This document shows positions 8,969 to 18,148 of a stretch of 46,237 nt of DNA, piece by piece. Below the pieces are notes generated by a model. It made no database searches. It worked only from the letters and a program-made list of their open reading frames with translations, and was not told the origin of the DNA. The position numbers and the translations under genes were made by a program. Position 1 is the first letter of the stretch. Each line of letters begins with the position of its first letter. The DNA lies in the NCBI GenBank assembly GCA_903884435.1, contig CAISEY010000066.1, forward strand, positions 1-46,237, given 5' to 3'. This DNA comes from an uncultured Hyphomicrobiales bacterium. Its GTDB lineage: Bacteria > Pseudomonadota > Alphaproteobacteria > Rhizobiales > Beijerinckiaceae.

Positions 8969-9436
8969 TCAGTCCAGCAGGCGCGCGGCGAAGCTCCCGA
9001 TTTCGAAAGAGGCGAGCCCCGCGCCGTTGCGCGTGAGTTTTTCGAGGCAGGCGGCGCGCAGGGCGGGCGCGGAAATCACCGGCCGGCGCGTCACGGCGTC
9101 GATTTCGCAGTCCGGCACGAATGTCGTTTCAAGCAGACGAACCAGCGCGCGCAAGCGGAAGTCAACGGCGAGCGCCGCCAGTGGAACATTGACCGCGGGA
9201 TTCGCCTTTTTCAGCACGGCGACGAGCACCAGCATGCGCTGGTCGAAGTCGCCGCGTCCGAGGTCCGTCATGTCCGCGATGGCGCGCGCGCCATCCGACA
9301 GCATCTGTTCGCGGACTTCAATGCCGTTGATCCGGTCGAGCATGTTGGACCCGCCGCTGGCGAGAGCCGTCTGCTGTTTCGCGCCGGGGTCGATCATCGC
9401 GGAAATCCGGAACACGGGCTGTGCGGGCCGGACCAT
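8969..9436 (-). CDS. protein of unknown function, 155 residues
   Basis: An open frame from ATG 9436 to TGA at 8969-8971, with AAAGG shortly before the start. No family was recognised. The composition is that of a soluble, helical protein (for example 'REQMLSDGARAIADMTDLG' and 'QRMLVLVAVLKKANPAVNV'). No signal peptide or cysteine cluster is visible. Codon use matches neighbours, and the gene sits 74 bases ahead of the dioxygenase gene on the same strand. An internal ATG ('MLDRINGIEV') is a possible shorter start. Confidence 0.55.
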   Translation of the reverse strand: MVRPAQPVFRISAMIDPGAKQQTALASGGSNMLDRINGIEVREQMLSDGARAIADMTDLGRGDFDQRMLVLVAVLKKANPAVNVPLAALAVDFRLRALVRLLETTFVPDCEIDAVTRRPVISAPALRAACLEKLTRNGAGLASFEIGSFAARLLD

Positions 9437-9631
9437 GCGCCTTTCGCCTTAAGCTACAGTTTTATCGAAATTTTCCATGTAATTAAGAAGCATTTACGAT
9501 AACGGGCGGCTAACATCGGGAGGCGCGCGCGAGGCTGTCGGGTCTTCCTTGCGCGGCCCGGCCGCGTGAGTCATGCTGAAGGCAGGGACACGGGCCGTCG
9601 GACCGCGACGGGCGAGCGGGGATGAAACGTC

Positions 9632-10960
9632 ATGCTTTCGCCTGAAGACAACGAACGTCTTTGCCGCGTCGGGCCGGGCACGCCGATGGGCAATCTCTTC
9701 CGCCGCTTCTGGCTGCCCGCGCTTCTTTCGTCGGAAATCGCGGCGCCCGACTCGCCGCCGAAACGCCTGCGCATTCTCGGCGAGGATCTCGTCGCCTTTC
9801 GCGACACGAATGGCCGGACGGGCGTGATCGACGCCTATTGTCCGCACAAGCTCGCGCAATTGTTCTGGGGCCGCAACGAGGAGTGCGGCTTGCGGTGCCC
9901 GTATCACGGCTGGAAGTTCGACGTCGATGGCCATTGCGTCGATTTGCCGAACGTCGAGAACGCCGGCAATGTCCGGCGCAAGATGGGGATCACCGGCTAT
10001 CCGACGCGGGAGGCCGGCGGCCTCGTGTGGGTTTACATGGGCCCCGCCGAAAAAACGCCAAAGCTCCCGGCGCTGGAGTGGACCGCGCTGCCAGCCGCGA
10101 ACGTCGACGTGACGCGCTGGCTGCAATGCACGAACTGGGCGCAGGGCATGGAAGGCGAAATCGATTCCTCGCATGTCTCCTTCCTGCATCGCTCGCTCAG
10201 CCCGGAGACCGCGCTGCCGCCGGAATTCACGTCCTACGGGCCGCCGGCGCCGGTCGATGGCGCGCCGGCGATGACCTTGCGTGAGACGCCCTATGGATTC
10301 GTTTATGGCGCGCGACGCCGCACCATGAGTCCCGACGAATATTTCTGGCGGGTCACGCACTGGCTGGCGCCGATGTTCAGCCTCATCGCCAATCATCGTT
10401 ATCCGCGCTCCGGCCGCGCCTGGACGCCCGTGGACGACGAACACGTCATGACCTTCGGCTATGTGTTTCACGGCGAGCGCGCGCTCACGGACGAGGAACG
10501 GACGATCCTGCGCAAGGGCTCGTTCTTTCCGCCGCTGCTGGGCGAGGCCGCGCCCTGGCGGCTGCCGGATGGCTACGTGATCGACACGTTCAGGCCCGTC
10601 GCCAATCTGGACAACGACTATCTCATCGACCGCGACATGCAGCGGCGCGCGAACTACACGGGCATTTTCGGCGCGAACTCGCAGGACCGTTCCATTCAGG
10701 AGAGCCAGCGTTCCGTGAAGGGCGCGCGCGTCGGCGGGCTTGTCGACCGTTCGCGCGAACGGCTCGTCGCGTCGGACGTGCCCGTCATCACCGCGCGAAA
10801 AATCCTGCTCCGCATGATCGGCGATCTCGAGAACGGCGTCGAGCCGACGCAGCCGCTCGAGCCGGAGATTTACAAGGTTCGGGCCATCGCGGCCCTGTCG
10901 GAACACGCCGAGTTCGACGGGTTCCTGATGGAAAACCGGGAACGGATGCGCGTCTCGTGA
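9632..10960 (+). CDS. Rieske non-heme iron ring-hydroxylating oxygenase, large subunit
   Basis: 442 residues. The Rieske cluster ligands are Cys70/His72 in 'YCPHKL' and Cys89/His92 in 'CPYHGW'. The mononuclear iron site is in 'EIDSSHVSFLH', with Asp178, His181 and His186. The fold is that of phthalate 4,5-dioxygenase-type oxygenases, which need a separate reductase. No reductase or ferredoxin gene is seen in this window. It is followed by a binding protein and a Gfo/Idh/MocA dehydrogenase on the same strand. A homologue at 37392-38663 keeps the same spacing of all ligands. Substrate is inferred to be an aromatic carboxylate. Confidence 0.92.
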   Translation: MLSPEDNERLCRVGPGTPMGNLFRRFWLPALLSSEIAAPDSPPKRLRILGEDLVAFRDTNGRTGVIDAYCPHKLAQLFWGRNEECGLRCPYHGWKFDVDGHCVDLPNVENAGNVRRKMGITGYPTREAGGLVWVYMGPAEKTPKLPALEWTALPAANVDVTRWLQCTNWAQGMEGEIDSSHVSFLHRSLSPETALPPEFTSYGPPAPVDGAPAMTLRETPYGFVYGARRRTMSPDEYFWRVTHWLAPMFSLIANHRYPRSGRAWTPVDDEHVMTFGYVFHGERALTDEERTILRKGSFFPPLLGEAAPWRLPDGYVIDTFRPVANLDNDYLIDRDMQRRANYTGIFGANSQDRSIQESQRSVKGARVGGLVDRSRERLVASDVPVITARKILLRMIGDLENGVEPTQPLEPEIYKVRAIAALSEHAEFDGFLMENRERMRVS

Positions 10961-10992
10961 TCGCGGGACGCCTGAAAAGAACGGAGGGATCC

Positions 10993-12021
10993 ATGGCCTC
11001 GCGTCGTCGCGCCATTCGAGCCGCCTGTCTCGCGCTGGCGGGGTTCCTCGCGCCGGACATCGCGAGCGCCCAGCCAGCGTCCGACTGGGACGCGGTCGTC
11101 GCGGCGGCGAAGAAAGAGGGCGAGGTGGTGGTCTACAGCGCCATCGCCGGCGCGCCGCAGCCTCCGGAAATCGGCAAGCTCTTCGAGACGAAATACGGCA
11201 TCAGGGTGCGCGTGCTCGACGGGCGCCCCACCGAAATTCACGAACGCATCCGCATGGAGAAATCGACGAACCGTCCGGGCGGCGATCTCACGCTCAACGG
11301 TTCGACCACGCTGGTGTTGCTGAAGGAGCAGGGCCTGCTCGGTCCGCGACCGGAGATTCCGAATTTCGGCAAGGTTGTGCTGAAGCCGGCGTCGGACGAG
11401 GAAATTCCGGTCTTCGTTCTCGCCTACGGGCTTGTCGTCAATCCGACGCTGGTTCCGCCGGACCAGGAGCCGAAATCCTGGCGCGATCTGCTCGATCCGA
11501 AATGGAAAGGCAAAATCCTGAGCGACGACATGGCAGCGACCGGCGCCGCCGCGACCTGGTTTGGCGTGATGCAGGACGCCTTCGGCACGGAGTTTCACGA
11601 GGCTTTCGCCAGGCAAAATCTGACCTTCAGCCGCCAGATTCAGGACAATCCGCGCCGCGTCGCGCGAGGTGAATTCGCGATTTACGTCCCGCTGATCCTG
11701 ACGTTCATGGCGAACAACGAGGGCTTGCCGCTGAAGCCGGTGATTCCGGCGGAGGGCGCGGCCTACACGCCGTTTTCGCTCGCGGCCATCGCCGGCGCTC
11801 CGCATCCGAACGCCGCGCGGCTCTTCGCGAATTTCATGCTGGAGCCGGAGGCGCAACTGGTTTTCGCGCGCGATGGCTACGCGCTCGCGGTGGGCGGCCT
11901 GCGGGACAGGACGCCGGAGAAATGGCGCTGGAGCGTCGACGCCAAACTGCTTGGCCACCAGAAGCTCGACGGCCAGGAGGAGCGCCTGAGGCTCGCCGAC
12001 AAGATTTATCACGGCAAGTGA
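10993..12021 (+). CDS. periplasmic extracellular solute-binding protein (iron/polyamine-type fold)
   Basis: 342 residues from ATG 10993, chosen because GGAGGG at 10983-10988 precedes it; an earlier in-frame GTG at 10957 overlaps the oxygenase end without a ribosome site. The N-terminus is a signal peptide (RRRAIRAACLALAGFLA, cleaved near SAQPAS). The body resembles family-1/8 ABC solute-binding proteins: 'AAAKKEGEVVVYSA', 'LFETKYGIRVRV', 'PHPNAARLFANFML'. No permease or ATPase gene is adjacent, so partners lie elsewhere. Its place between oxygenase and dehydrogenase suggests that it brings in their substrate. Confidence 0.85.
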   Translation: MASRRRAIRAACLALAGFLAPDIASAQPASDWDAVVAAAKKEGEVVVYSAIAGAPQPPEIGKLFETKYGIRVRVLDGRPTEIHERIRMEKSTNRPGGDLTLNGSTTLVLLKEQGLLGPRPEIPNFGKVVLKPASDEEIPVFVLAYGLVVNPTLVPPDQEPKSWRDLLDPKWKGKILSDDMAATGAAATWFGVMQDAFGTEFHEAFARQNLTFSRQIQDNPRRVARGEFAIYVPLILTFMANNEGLPLKPVIPAEGAAYTPFSLAAIAGAPHPNAARLFANFMLEPEAQLVFARDGYALAVGGLRDRTPEKWRWSVDAKLLGHQKLDGQEERLRLADKIYHGK

Positions 12022-12032
12022 GGGAAGCGCCC

Positions 12033-13196
12033 GTGTCGACAAGGCCCGTGCGGCTTGGAGTTGTCGGCCTTGGCATGGCCGGCGCGACGATGGTGCAGGC
12101 CGCCGCGCGCCATCCCGGCGTCGAACTCGTGGCCGCCGCGGATCCGGTCGCGCCGTTGCGCGCCGCCTTCGAGCGCGATTTCCATGGCGAGACCGTCGCC
12201 GACGCCGCGGACCTGTGCGCGCGCCCGGACATCGAGGCGGTCTATATCGCGACTCCGCACCAGTTTCATCGCGAGCACGCGATTCTGGCGGCGCGCGCCG
12301 GCAAGCACGTCATTGTCGAAAAGCCGCTCGCGCTGACGCTCGAAGACTGCGACGCGATGATCGGCGAGATCGATCGCGCGGGCGTGACCCTGATTGTCGG
12401 GCACACGCACGGATTCGATCCCGCGGTTCGGGAAATGCGCCGCGTGATCCAGTCAGGCGATGTTGGCGCGCTCGCGCTGATCGCCATGTGGAACTACACG
12501 AACTTCATGTATCGACCGCGACGCCCGGAAGAGCTCGACACCTCGCTTGGGGGAGGCGTCATTTTCAACCAGATTCCGCACCAGATCGAGACGGTCCGGG
12601 TTCTGGGCGGCGAAATTCGCGGGGTGCGGGCTTACGCGCGCCAGCTCGATCCGGCGCGTCCGACCGAGGGTCTGCTCAGCGCCTTTCTGACGCTCGAAAG
12701 CGGCGCGGCGGCTTCGCTCGTCTATTCAGGCTACGATCATTTCGACGCCGACGAGTTGCACGGCTGGATTTCGGAGGGCGGCGCGCCGAAGCCGCCGGAT
12801 CAGCACGGCGCCGCGCGCCGGGCGTTGCGCGCGCGGACGCGGGACGAATCCGTATTGCGCGTGACGCAATTCGGACTCGGCGCGCGCCCTTACAGCCAGC
12901 CGCCGCACCAGCCGCATTTTGGCGAGATGGTCGTGACCTGCGCACGCGCCGATCTCCGGGCGTCGCGCGACGGCGTTCTGGTTTATGGCGAGGATGGCGT
13001 GCGCGAAATCGCGCTCGACGCGCGTCCCGGCGCGCCCGGCCGGCGCGAGGTTCTGGACGATCTCGTGGCGGCGGTCCGGTTTGGAAAAAAGCCGTTGCAC
13101 GACGCGCGCTGGGGGCGCGCGACCCTGGCCGTGGCCCGCGCGCTGCTGCAATCATCGCGGGAAGGCAGGGAGATTTTACTTGAACCTCGCGCGTGA
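12033..13196 (+). CDS. Gfo/Idh/MocA-family oxidoreductase, possibly a cis-dihydrodiol dehydrogenase
   Basis: 387 residues from GTG 12033, with AGGGA at 12021-12025; upstream in-frame codons overlap the previous gene. The N-terminal Rossmann motif is 'LGVVGLGMAG' and the family's lysine motif EKPLAL is present near residue 95. 'TLIVGHTHGFDPAVREMR' and the C-terminal beta-sheet domain also fit. Phthalate 4,5-cis-dihydrodiol dehydrogenases belong to this family, and here the gene follows a phthalate-type Rieske oxygenase. That role is therefore the best inference; a sugar dehydrogenase is the alternative. NAD(P)-dependent, cytoplasmic. Confidence 0.85.
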   Translation: MSTRPVRLGVVGLGMAGATMVQAAARHPGVELVAAADPVAPLRAAFERDFHGETVADAADLCARPDIEAVYIATPHQFHREHAILAARAGKHVIVEKPLALTLEDCDAMIGEIDRAGVTLIVGHTHGFDPAVREMRRVIQSGDVGALALIAMWNYTNFMYRPRRPEELDTSLGGGVIFNQIPHQIETVRVLGGEIRGVRAYARQLDPARPTEGLLSAFLTLESGAAASLVYSGYDHFDADELHGWISEGGAPKPPDQHGAARRALRARTRDESVLRVTQFGLGARPYSQPPHQPHFGEMVVTCARADLRASRDGVLVYGEDGVREIALDARPGAPGRREVLDDLVAAVRFGKKPLHDARWGRATLAVARALLQSSREGREILLEPRA

Positions 13197-13271
13197 CGCG
13201 CCGGGCGCTTCCGTCCGCGGCGCGGCCGGATTCTTCTTTCGGCCGATACGCTCCGTTCCCCGCCATCGCGG

Positions 13272-14156
13272 TCAGGAGCGCAAGCCATCGATCAAGCGCC
13301 GCACGGCGGGACCTGGCCCGGCGCCGTAGACGCAGCGGATTTGCAGCGGGGCGAGCGGTCGCGCCAGATCAAGCGAAACAAGCGCGCCGGAATTCAGTTC
13401 GCCGGTCATGGTGCAACGGGGCAGACACGCGATGTATTGTCCGTGGAGAGCCGCCTCGCGCACGGACGTCGATTCCTGCAGCTCGAGGGCGATCCTGTAA
13501 TCGGACATGCCGATGAACCGGAGCGCGTGATCGACCATCTGGAAGTAACGCGAATGTCGCAACCCCGTGACAAAGGCGTGCGCGCCCAGCTGTTCGGCGG
13601 CGATTCCCTTCGCGCGCGCCAGGGGATGCGTCTTCCCGACCACCAGATGCAGCGATTCGTGTCCGATGATTTCCGAACCCAGCCCGCGCACGGGCCCGGC
13701 GCTCAGGAGGATTCCAAGTTGCACCGCGCCGCTTTCCACGAGAGCCAGAACGTCTTCGATCGTTCCGATGCGCGTGACGACGCGTGAACGCGGATATTTT
13801 TTCGAGAAAAGACCCAGTTGCCGCGGAAGGAACGAGACGGCGAGATCGCGATGCGCCGCGATGACGATCTCGCTGGTCTGTTTCGACTTCAGGCTGGCGA
13901 GGCGCAGGGACGCTTCATCGCTCAGGCGGATGATCTCCGCGGCCATGTCGTAGAAAACGCGGCCAGCCTCCGTGAGCCTCGGGCGCGCGCCGCGATGGCG
14001 AACCAGCAGGGCCTGTCCGACGAGCCGCTCCAGAGCCTTGACATGCGCGCCAACGGAAGGCTGCGCGATGCCGAGCTTGCCGGCGGCGGCGTTGAAGCCG
14101 CCGAGGTCGACGACGAGCTTGAAAACCCGCAAGCGGCGTGGACTGGCGTCGATCAT
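13272..14156 (-). CDS. LysR-family transcriptional regulator
   Basis: 294 residues from ATG 14156, with GAAAGG upstream. The N-terminal winged helix-turn-helix reads 'LRVFKLVVDLGGFNAAAGKL' then 'IAQPSVGAHVKALER', the LysR signature. The periplasmic-binding-like effector domain follows ('SEIVIAAHRDLAVSFLPRQL', 'LVESGAVQLGIL'). It is transcribed divergently from the hydantoinase operon, the usual arrangement for a LysR protein controlling its neighbour in response to a pathway molecule. A long open frame continues upstream to 16265 but only reflects the absence of stops opposite hyuA. Confidence 0.92.
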   Translation of the reverse strand: MIDASPRRLRVFKLVVDLGGFNAAAGKLGIAQPSVGAHVKALERLVGQALLVRHRGARPRLTEAGRVFYDMAAEIIRLSDEASLRLASLKSKQTSEIVIAAHRDLAVSFLPRQLGLFSKKYPRSRVVTRIGTIEDVLALVESGAVQLGILLSAGPVRGLGSEIIGHESLHLVVGKTHPLARAKGIAAEQLGAHAFVTGLRHSRYFQMVDHALRFIGMSDYRIALELQESTSVREAALHGQYIACLPRCTMTGELNSGALVSLDLARPLAPLQIRCVYGAGPGPAVRRLIDGLRS

Positions 14157-14181
14157 GGGCGACCTTTCGAGAGGCCAGGCA

Positions 14182-14207
14182 TATAGCCGCAAGCGTATAG
14201 CCGGAAG
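14182..14207. promoter_or_regulatory. direct repeats in LysR/hyuA divergent promoter
   Basis: TATAGCCGCAAG at 14182-14193 is repeated as TATAGCCGGAAG at 14196-14207, 11 of 12 bases identical with a 14-base period. The pair lies 26 bases upstream of the regulator start, between the divergent genes. It is a plausible binding site for the LysR protein; binding is inferred. Confidence 0.4.
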
Positions 14208-14312
14208 ACTACATGATTCAAGCCCGCGACCCTCTTGATCCGACGCGGGCAAGGGCTCACTCTTCGCGACATCAGGCGTCCGCGCGGGCGCGTCCAGGGA
14301 GGAGTTTCGGGC

Positions 14313-16352
14313 TTGATCGTCGTCGCAATCGACATCGGAGGCACTTTCACCGACCTGATCGGCTTCGACACGGTGGCCGGGCGCTTTCTGCAAGCCAAGA
14401 GCCTCACGACTCCGGACAATCTCGTGCAGGGCATCATCGACTGTCTGCACAAGAGCGGAATCAGCATTGGCGAAATCGCCGAATTGATTCACGGATCGAC
14501 GACCGCCATCAACACGCTCATCGAGCGCAAGGGCGCCCGGACCGGGTTGATCGTCACGCGCGGGACGCGCGACGTGTATTCGGTCGGTCGCGGCAATCGC
14601 CCCGAATCTTACAACCTTTTCTTCCAGCGACATCGTCCGCTCGTGCCGCGCGCGTTGACGCGCGAAGTGAAGGGGCGGCTGCTCGCCTCCGGCGAAACGC
14701 ACGAACCCCTCGACATGGAGTCCGTCGCCGCCGCCATCGAGCACGTCAAGGCGGCGGGAGTGGAGGCGGTCGCGGTCTGCCTGCTGCACTCCTACGTCAA
14801 TCCGGACCATGACAAGGCCGTCGGCGAGGCGATCGCGAAGGCGATGCCCGGCGTCTATCTTTCGCTCAGCCACGAGATCCTGCGCGAGTATCGCGAATAC
14901 GAACGCATGTCGACGACCGTGGTGAACGCCTATATCGGCCCCAGGGTCGGCGGTTACGTCTCGGGCCTCGAGAGCAGTCTCGCGAAGATCGGATTCAGCG
15001 GCAATCTCTCGATCATGCGCTCGAATGGCGGCGTGATGACGCCCGCGGTCGCGACGAGCCGTCCGGTCGCGATGATGGAATCCGGCCCCGTGGGCGGCAT
15101 TATCGCTTCGGCCCGTTTTGGCCAGGAGCTGGGTCTGCTCGACGTTATTTCCTTCGACATGGGCGGGACGACGGCCAAGGCGAGCCTCGTGAAGGACGGT
15201 CAGCCGACGCTGGCGCCCGGCTATTATGTCGGGGGATACGCCAGCGGCCATCCCGTCATGTTGCCCATGATCGACGTCGTCGAGGTTGGCGCCGGCGGCG
15301 GCTCGATCGCCTGGATCGACGAAATCGGTGCGCTCAAGGTTGGCCCGACGAGCGCGGGGGCCGCGCCGGGTCCAATCTGCTATCGCGGCGGCGGCGTGGA
15401 CCCGACCATCACCGACGCCAACGTGGTTCTGGGAAGGCTCGATCCGGACAATTTCCTCGGCGGAACGATGAAGCTCGACGCTCAAGCGGCGCGCGAGGGG
15501 ATCGAACGCGTGATCGCGAAGCCGCTCGGGATGGACACGATGGCCGCCGCGAAGGCGATCATCGACATCGCCGTGTCGAAAATGTCGCTCGCCGTGCGCG
15601 AGGTTTCCGTCGAAAAGGGCTACGATCCACGCGACTTCGCGCTGTTCGCCTCGGGCGGCGCGGGGCCTCTCCACGTTCTCGCGATCGCCCGCGAACTCTA
15701 TATTCCGAAGGTGATCATACCGCTCTTTCCGTCGCATTTCTCCGCTCTTGGCATGTTGCTGGCCGACGAGCGCCACGACTACGTGCGCACCTTCTACGCG
15801 GATCTCTCGCGCGTCGACTTTTCGAATCTGCGGGCGGTTCACGCGGAGATGTCGAACGAGGCGCGGTCGAGCCTGCGCTTCTCGGGCGACGCGGAAGTGC
15901 AGACGCAGCTCGACATCCGCTATGTCGGCCAGGAGTTCACGCTCGCGGTTCCCGTCGACGGGGAGATGCTGAAGGCGGGCGATCGTCAGGCGATCCGCGG
16001 AGCCTTCGACGCGCTTTACGAGCATCGTTATCAGCATTCGTCGCCGGACGAGCCGGTCGAGGTTGTGAACATTCGCGTCGCGGCGGTCGGCAAGCGCGTT
16101 CCTCTGGCGTTTCCGCGCGTCGCCAGGGCCATCGAGGCGACGCCCGCGCGCAGCCGCTCCGTTTACCTCGACGACACGACCACGCCGGCGACGTGTCCGG
16201 TTTTCGAGCGCGAGAGCCTCGCGGCCGGCGCGTCCTTCAAAGGCCCGGCCATCGTGCAGGAACACGGGACGACGACCGTCCTGTTCGCCGGCGACTCCTG
16301 CGTCGTCGCCGAAACCGGCGAATTGATCATCACGGTAGGAGGCCTGTCATGA
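14313..16352 (+). CDS. hyuA: hydantoinase/oxoprolinase family protein, subunit A
   Basis: 679 residues from TTG 14313, chosen for the GGAGG at 14298-14302 upstream and because the ATPase motif VAIDIGGTFTD begins immediately. A second ASKHA-type motif 'SFDMGGTTAK' follows in mid-protein, then 'GAGGGSIAWID'. The length fits the N-methylhydantoinase A / acetone-carboxylase beta / oxoprolinase family. These ATP-dependent cytoplasmic enzymes open cyclic amides or carboxylate ketones together with a B subunit, which is encoded next with a 4-base overlap. The actual substrate is not deducible; hydantoins, lactams and acetophenone-type ketones are all possible. Confidence 0.92.
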   Translation: MIVVAIDIGGTFTDLIGFDTVAGRFLQAKSLTTPDNLVQGIIDCLHKSGISIGEIAELIHGSTTAINTLIERKGARTGLIVTRGTRDVYSVGRGNRPESYNLFFQRHRPLVPRALTREVKGRLLASGETHEPLDMESVAAAIEHVKAAGVEAVAVCLLHSYVNPDHDKAVGEAIAKAMPGVYLSLSHEILREYREYERMSTTVVNAYIGPRVGGYVSGLESSLAKIGFSGNLSIMRSNGGVMTPAVATSRPVAMMESGPVGGIIASARFGQELGLLDVISFDMGGTTAKASLVKDGQPTLAPGYYVGGYASGHPVMLPMIDVVEVGAGGGSIAWIDEIGALKVGPTSAGAAPGPICYRGGGVDPTITDANVVLGRLDPDNFLGGTMKLDAQAAREGIERVIAKPLGMDTMAAAKAIIDIAVSKMSLAVREVSVEKGYDPRDFALFASGGAGPLHVLAIARELYIPKVIIPLFPSHFSALGMLLADERHDYVRTFYADLSRVDFSNLRAVHAEMSNEARSSLRFSGDAEVQTQLDIRYVGQEFTLAVPVDGEMLKAGDRQAIRGAFDALYEHRYQHSSPDEPVEVVNIRVAAVGKRVPLAFPRVARAIEATPARSRSVYLDDTTTPATCPVFERESLAAGASFKGPAIVQEHGTTTVLFAGDSCVVAETGELIITVGGLS

Positions 16353-18088
16353 CAGCGCCAAGGCTCGATCCCGTCACCCTCGAGGTGATCCGCAACGCGT
16401 TGCCGGCGATCGCCAATGAAATGGCGGCTGATCTCCAGCGCACGTCCTACAACATGATGATTTACGAAGTGCGGGACTTCTGCACGGCGCTGCTCGCGCC
16501 CAACGGCGATCTCATCAGCCAGAACGTCGGGGGCGTCTCGCACTTCGTCGCGGATCTCGGCGTTCTCGTCGTCGATGGCATGAAACGTCATGGCGCCGCG
16601 GGGTTCAAGCCGGGGGACGTCGTCATCACCAACCACCAGGCGGTGGCGGGGCAGCATCTCAACAACATCGTCGTCTACATGCCCTATTTCTTCAGGGGCG
16701 AACTCGTCATGTTCGCGATGGTGCGCGCGCACTGGATCGACGTGGGCGGCATGAGCACGGGTTTCGGGGCCGGGCCGACGGTCGCCGATCCATGGCAGGA
16801 AGGTCTGCAACTCGACCAGATCAAGATCTACGAAGAGGGCAAGCTCGACGAAAAGATCTATCGGGTCATCAAGGACAACATCCGCTTTCCCGAATCCTCG
16901 CTCGGCGACATGAAATCGCAAATGGCGGCCTGCCGTCTCGCGACGCGCCGCCTCGACGAGTTGCTGACGAAATATGGCAAGGACACGGTGCTCGCCGGCA
17001 TCGACCGCATTTTCGACGAGACGGAACGAAAGTGCCGCAACGTCGTCGCGAGGCTGCCCGACGGCGTCTACGAAGCGGCCGCCGCGCTCGACGACGACGG
17101 CCTTATCAAGGACGATCCGGTCAAGGTCCACGCCAGGGTCACGATCAACCAGGGGCACATGGTCATCGACCTTTCGGGCTGCTCCGGAGAGCGCAAGGCC
17201 GCGATCAATTCGCGCACTCTCGCCGGGGCCCGGGTCGCCTACAAGGCGCTCACGGCACCGCTGGAGCCCGTCAACGAAGGCTCCTTCCGGGCGCTCGACG
17301 TCATCATTCCAGAGGGCAATATCATGATGGCGCGTTTCCCGGCGCCGATGTCCGGCTGGAGCGCCGTCGTGCCGACCGTCGTCGACACGATCGTCACGGC
17401 TCTCGCTCCCGCCATGCCGGACCGGGTGCCGGCGGGCCATCACGGACTTCTGGGCGGCGCCGTCGTGTTTTTCGGCGTGCATCCCAATACCGGCAAGCGT
17501 TTCGTCGTGCAGAGTCTCGAGGGCGGCGGCTGGGGCGGCCGTCCGATGGAGGACGGCGAGTCCGCGACGGTCTCCGTCTGTCAGGGAGACGTGCGCAACG
17601 GCTCCATCGAAGGCATCGAACTCAAGTGTCCCGTGCTGGTCGAGGATCGCACGTTGCGGCCGGATTCGTGCGGTCCTGGCAAATACCGGGGCGGTCTGGG
17701 CCTCGACGTGCGCGTGCGCAATCTCGTGGAGGGACGATGGAACTTCGAACACACGAAGCGCCAGAAATGCCCGCCCTGGGGCCTTTGGGACGGCAAGGCC
17801 GGCGATTTCGGCGGTTATCTCATGCGCCTGCCCGGCGAGTCGGAGTTCCGTCCGATGAGCGGAGCCCACGTGCCGGCGCCCGTCGGAACCGAAGCCATCG
17901 TTCGCACGGGCGGCGGCGGCGGCTGGGGCAATCCGCTGGAGCGCGACCCGGAGGCCGTGCGCCACGACGTCGTCGAGGAACTTGTCTCGGTGGCGTCCGC
18001 GCTCGATAATTACGGCGTTGTGCTGAACGCCGGGCTTGAAGTCGATGTCGAAGCCACCAGGCGACAGCGCGCCGCGTTGAGCAAATGA
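16349..18088 (+). CDS. hyuB: hydantoinase B/oxoprolinase family protein, subunit B
   Basis: 579 residues from ATG 16349, which overlaps the hyuA stop (ATGA); TAGGAGG lies at 16336-16342. The start 'LDPVTLEVIRNALPAIANEM' and the motifs 'PNGDLISQNVGG', 'GDVVITNHQAVAGQHLNN' and 'RAHWIDVGGMSTG' are diagnostic for the HyuB family, and 'GGGWGGRPMEDGES' carries the conserved glycine-rich segment. Length is usual. Forms an enzyme with the HyuA product. An in-frame extension upstream to 16193 lies inside hyuA and is not used. Confidence 0.93.
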   Translation: MTAPRLDPVTLEVIRNALPAIANEMAADLQRTSYNMMIYEVRDFCTALLAPNGDLISQNVGGVSHFVADLGVLVVDGMKRHGAAGFKPGDVVITNHQAVAGQHLNNIVVYMPYFFRGELVMFAMVRAHWIDVGGMSTGFGAGPTVADPWQEGLQLDQIKIYEEGKLDEKIYRVIKDNIRFPESSLGDMKSQMAACRLATRRLDELLTKYGKDTVLAGIDRIFDETERKCRNVVARLPDGVYEAAAALDDDGLIKDDPVKVHARVTINQGHMVIDLSGCSGERKAAINSRTLAGARVAYKALTAPLEPVNEGSFRALDVIIPEGNIMMARFPAPMSGWSAVVPTVVDTIVTALAPAMPDRVPAGHHGLLGGAVVFFGVHPNTGKRFVVQSLEGGGWGGRPMEDGESATVSVCQGDVRNGSIEGIELKCPVLVEDRTLRPDSCGPGKYRGGLGLDVRVRNLVEGRWNFEHTKRQKCPPWGLWDGKAGDFGGYLMRLPGESEFRPMSGAHVPAPVGTEAIVRTGGGGGWGNPLERDPEAVRHDVVEELVSVASALDNYGVVLNAGLEVDVEATRRQRAALSK

Positions 18089-18148
18089 CGAAGGCGGCGG
18101 CGCGTCGCGCCGCGCCGTTTGCGTGAATGTCGCATCGGGGAGGTCGCT

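Noticed and set aside
13272-16265. 997-residue minus-strand frame that includes the LysR protein
   Set aside because: Only the last 294 residues are LysR-like; the rest is antisense to hyuA without motifs.
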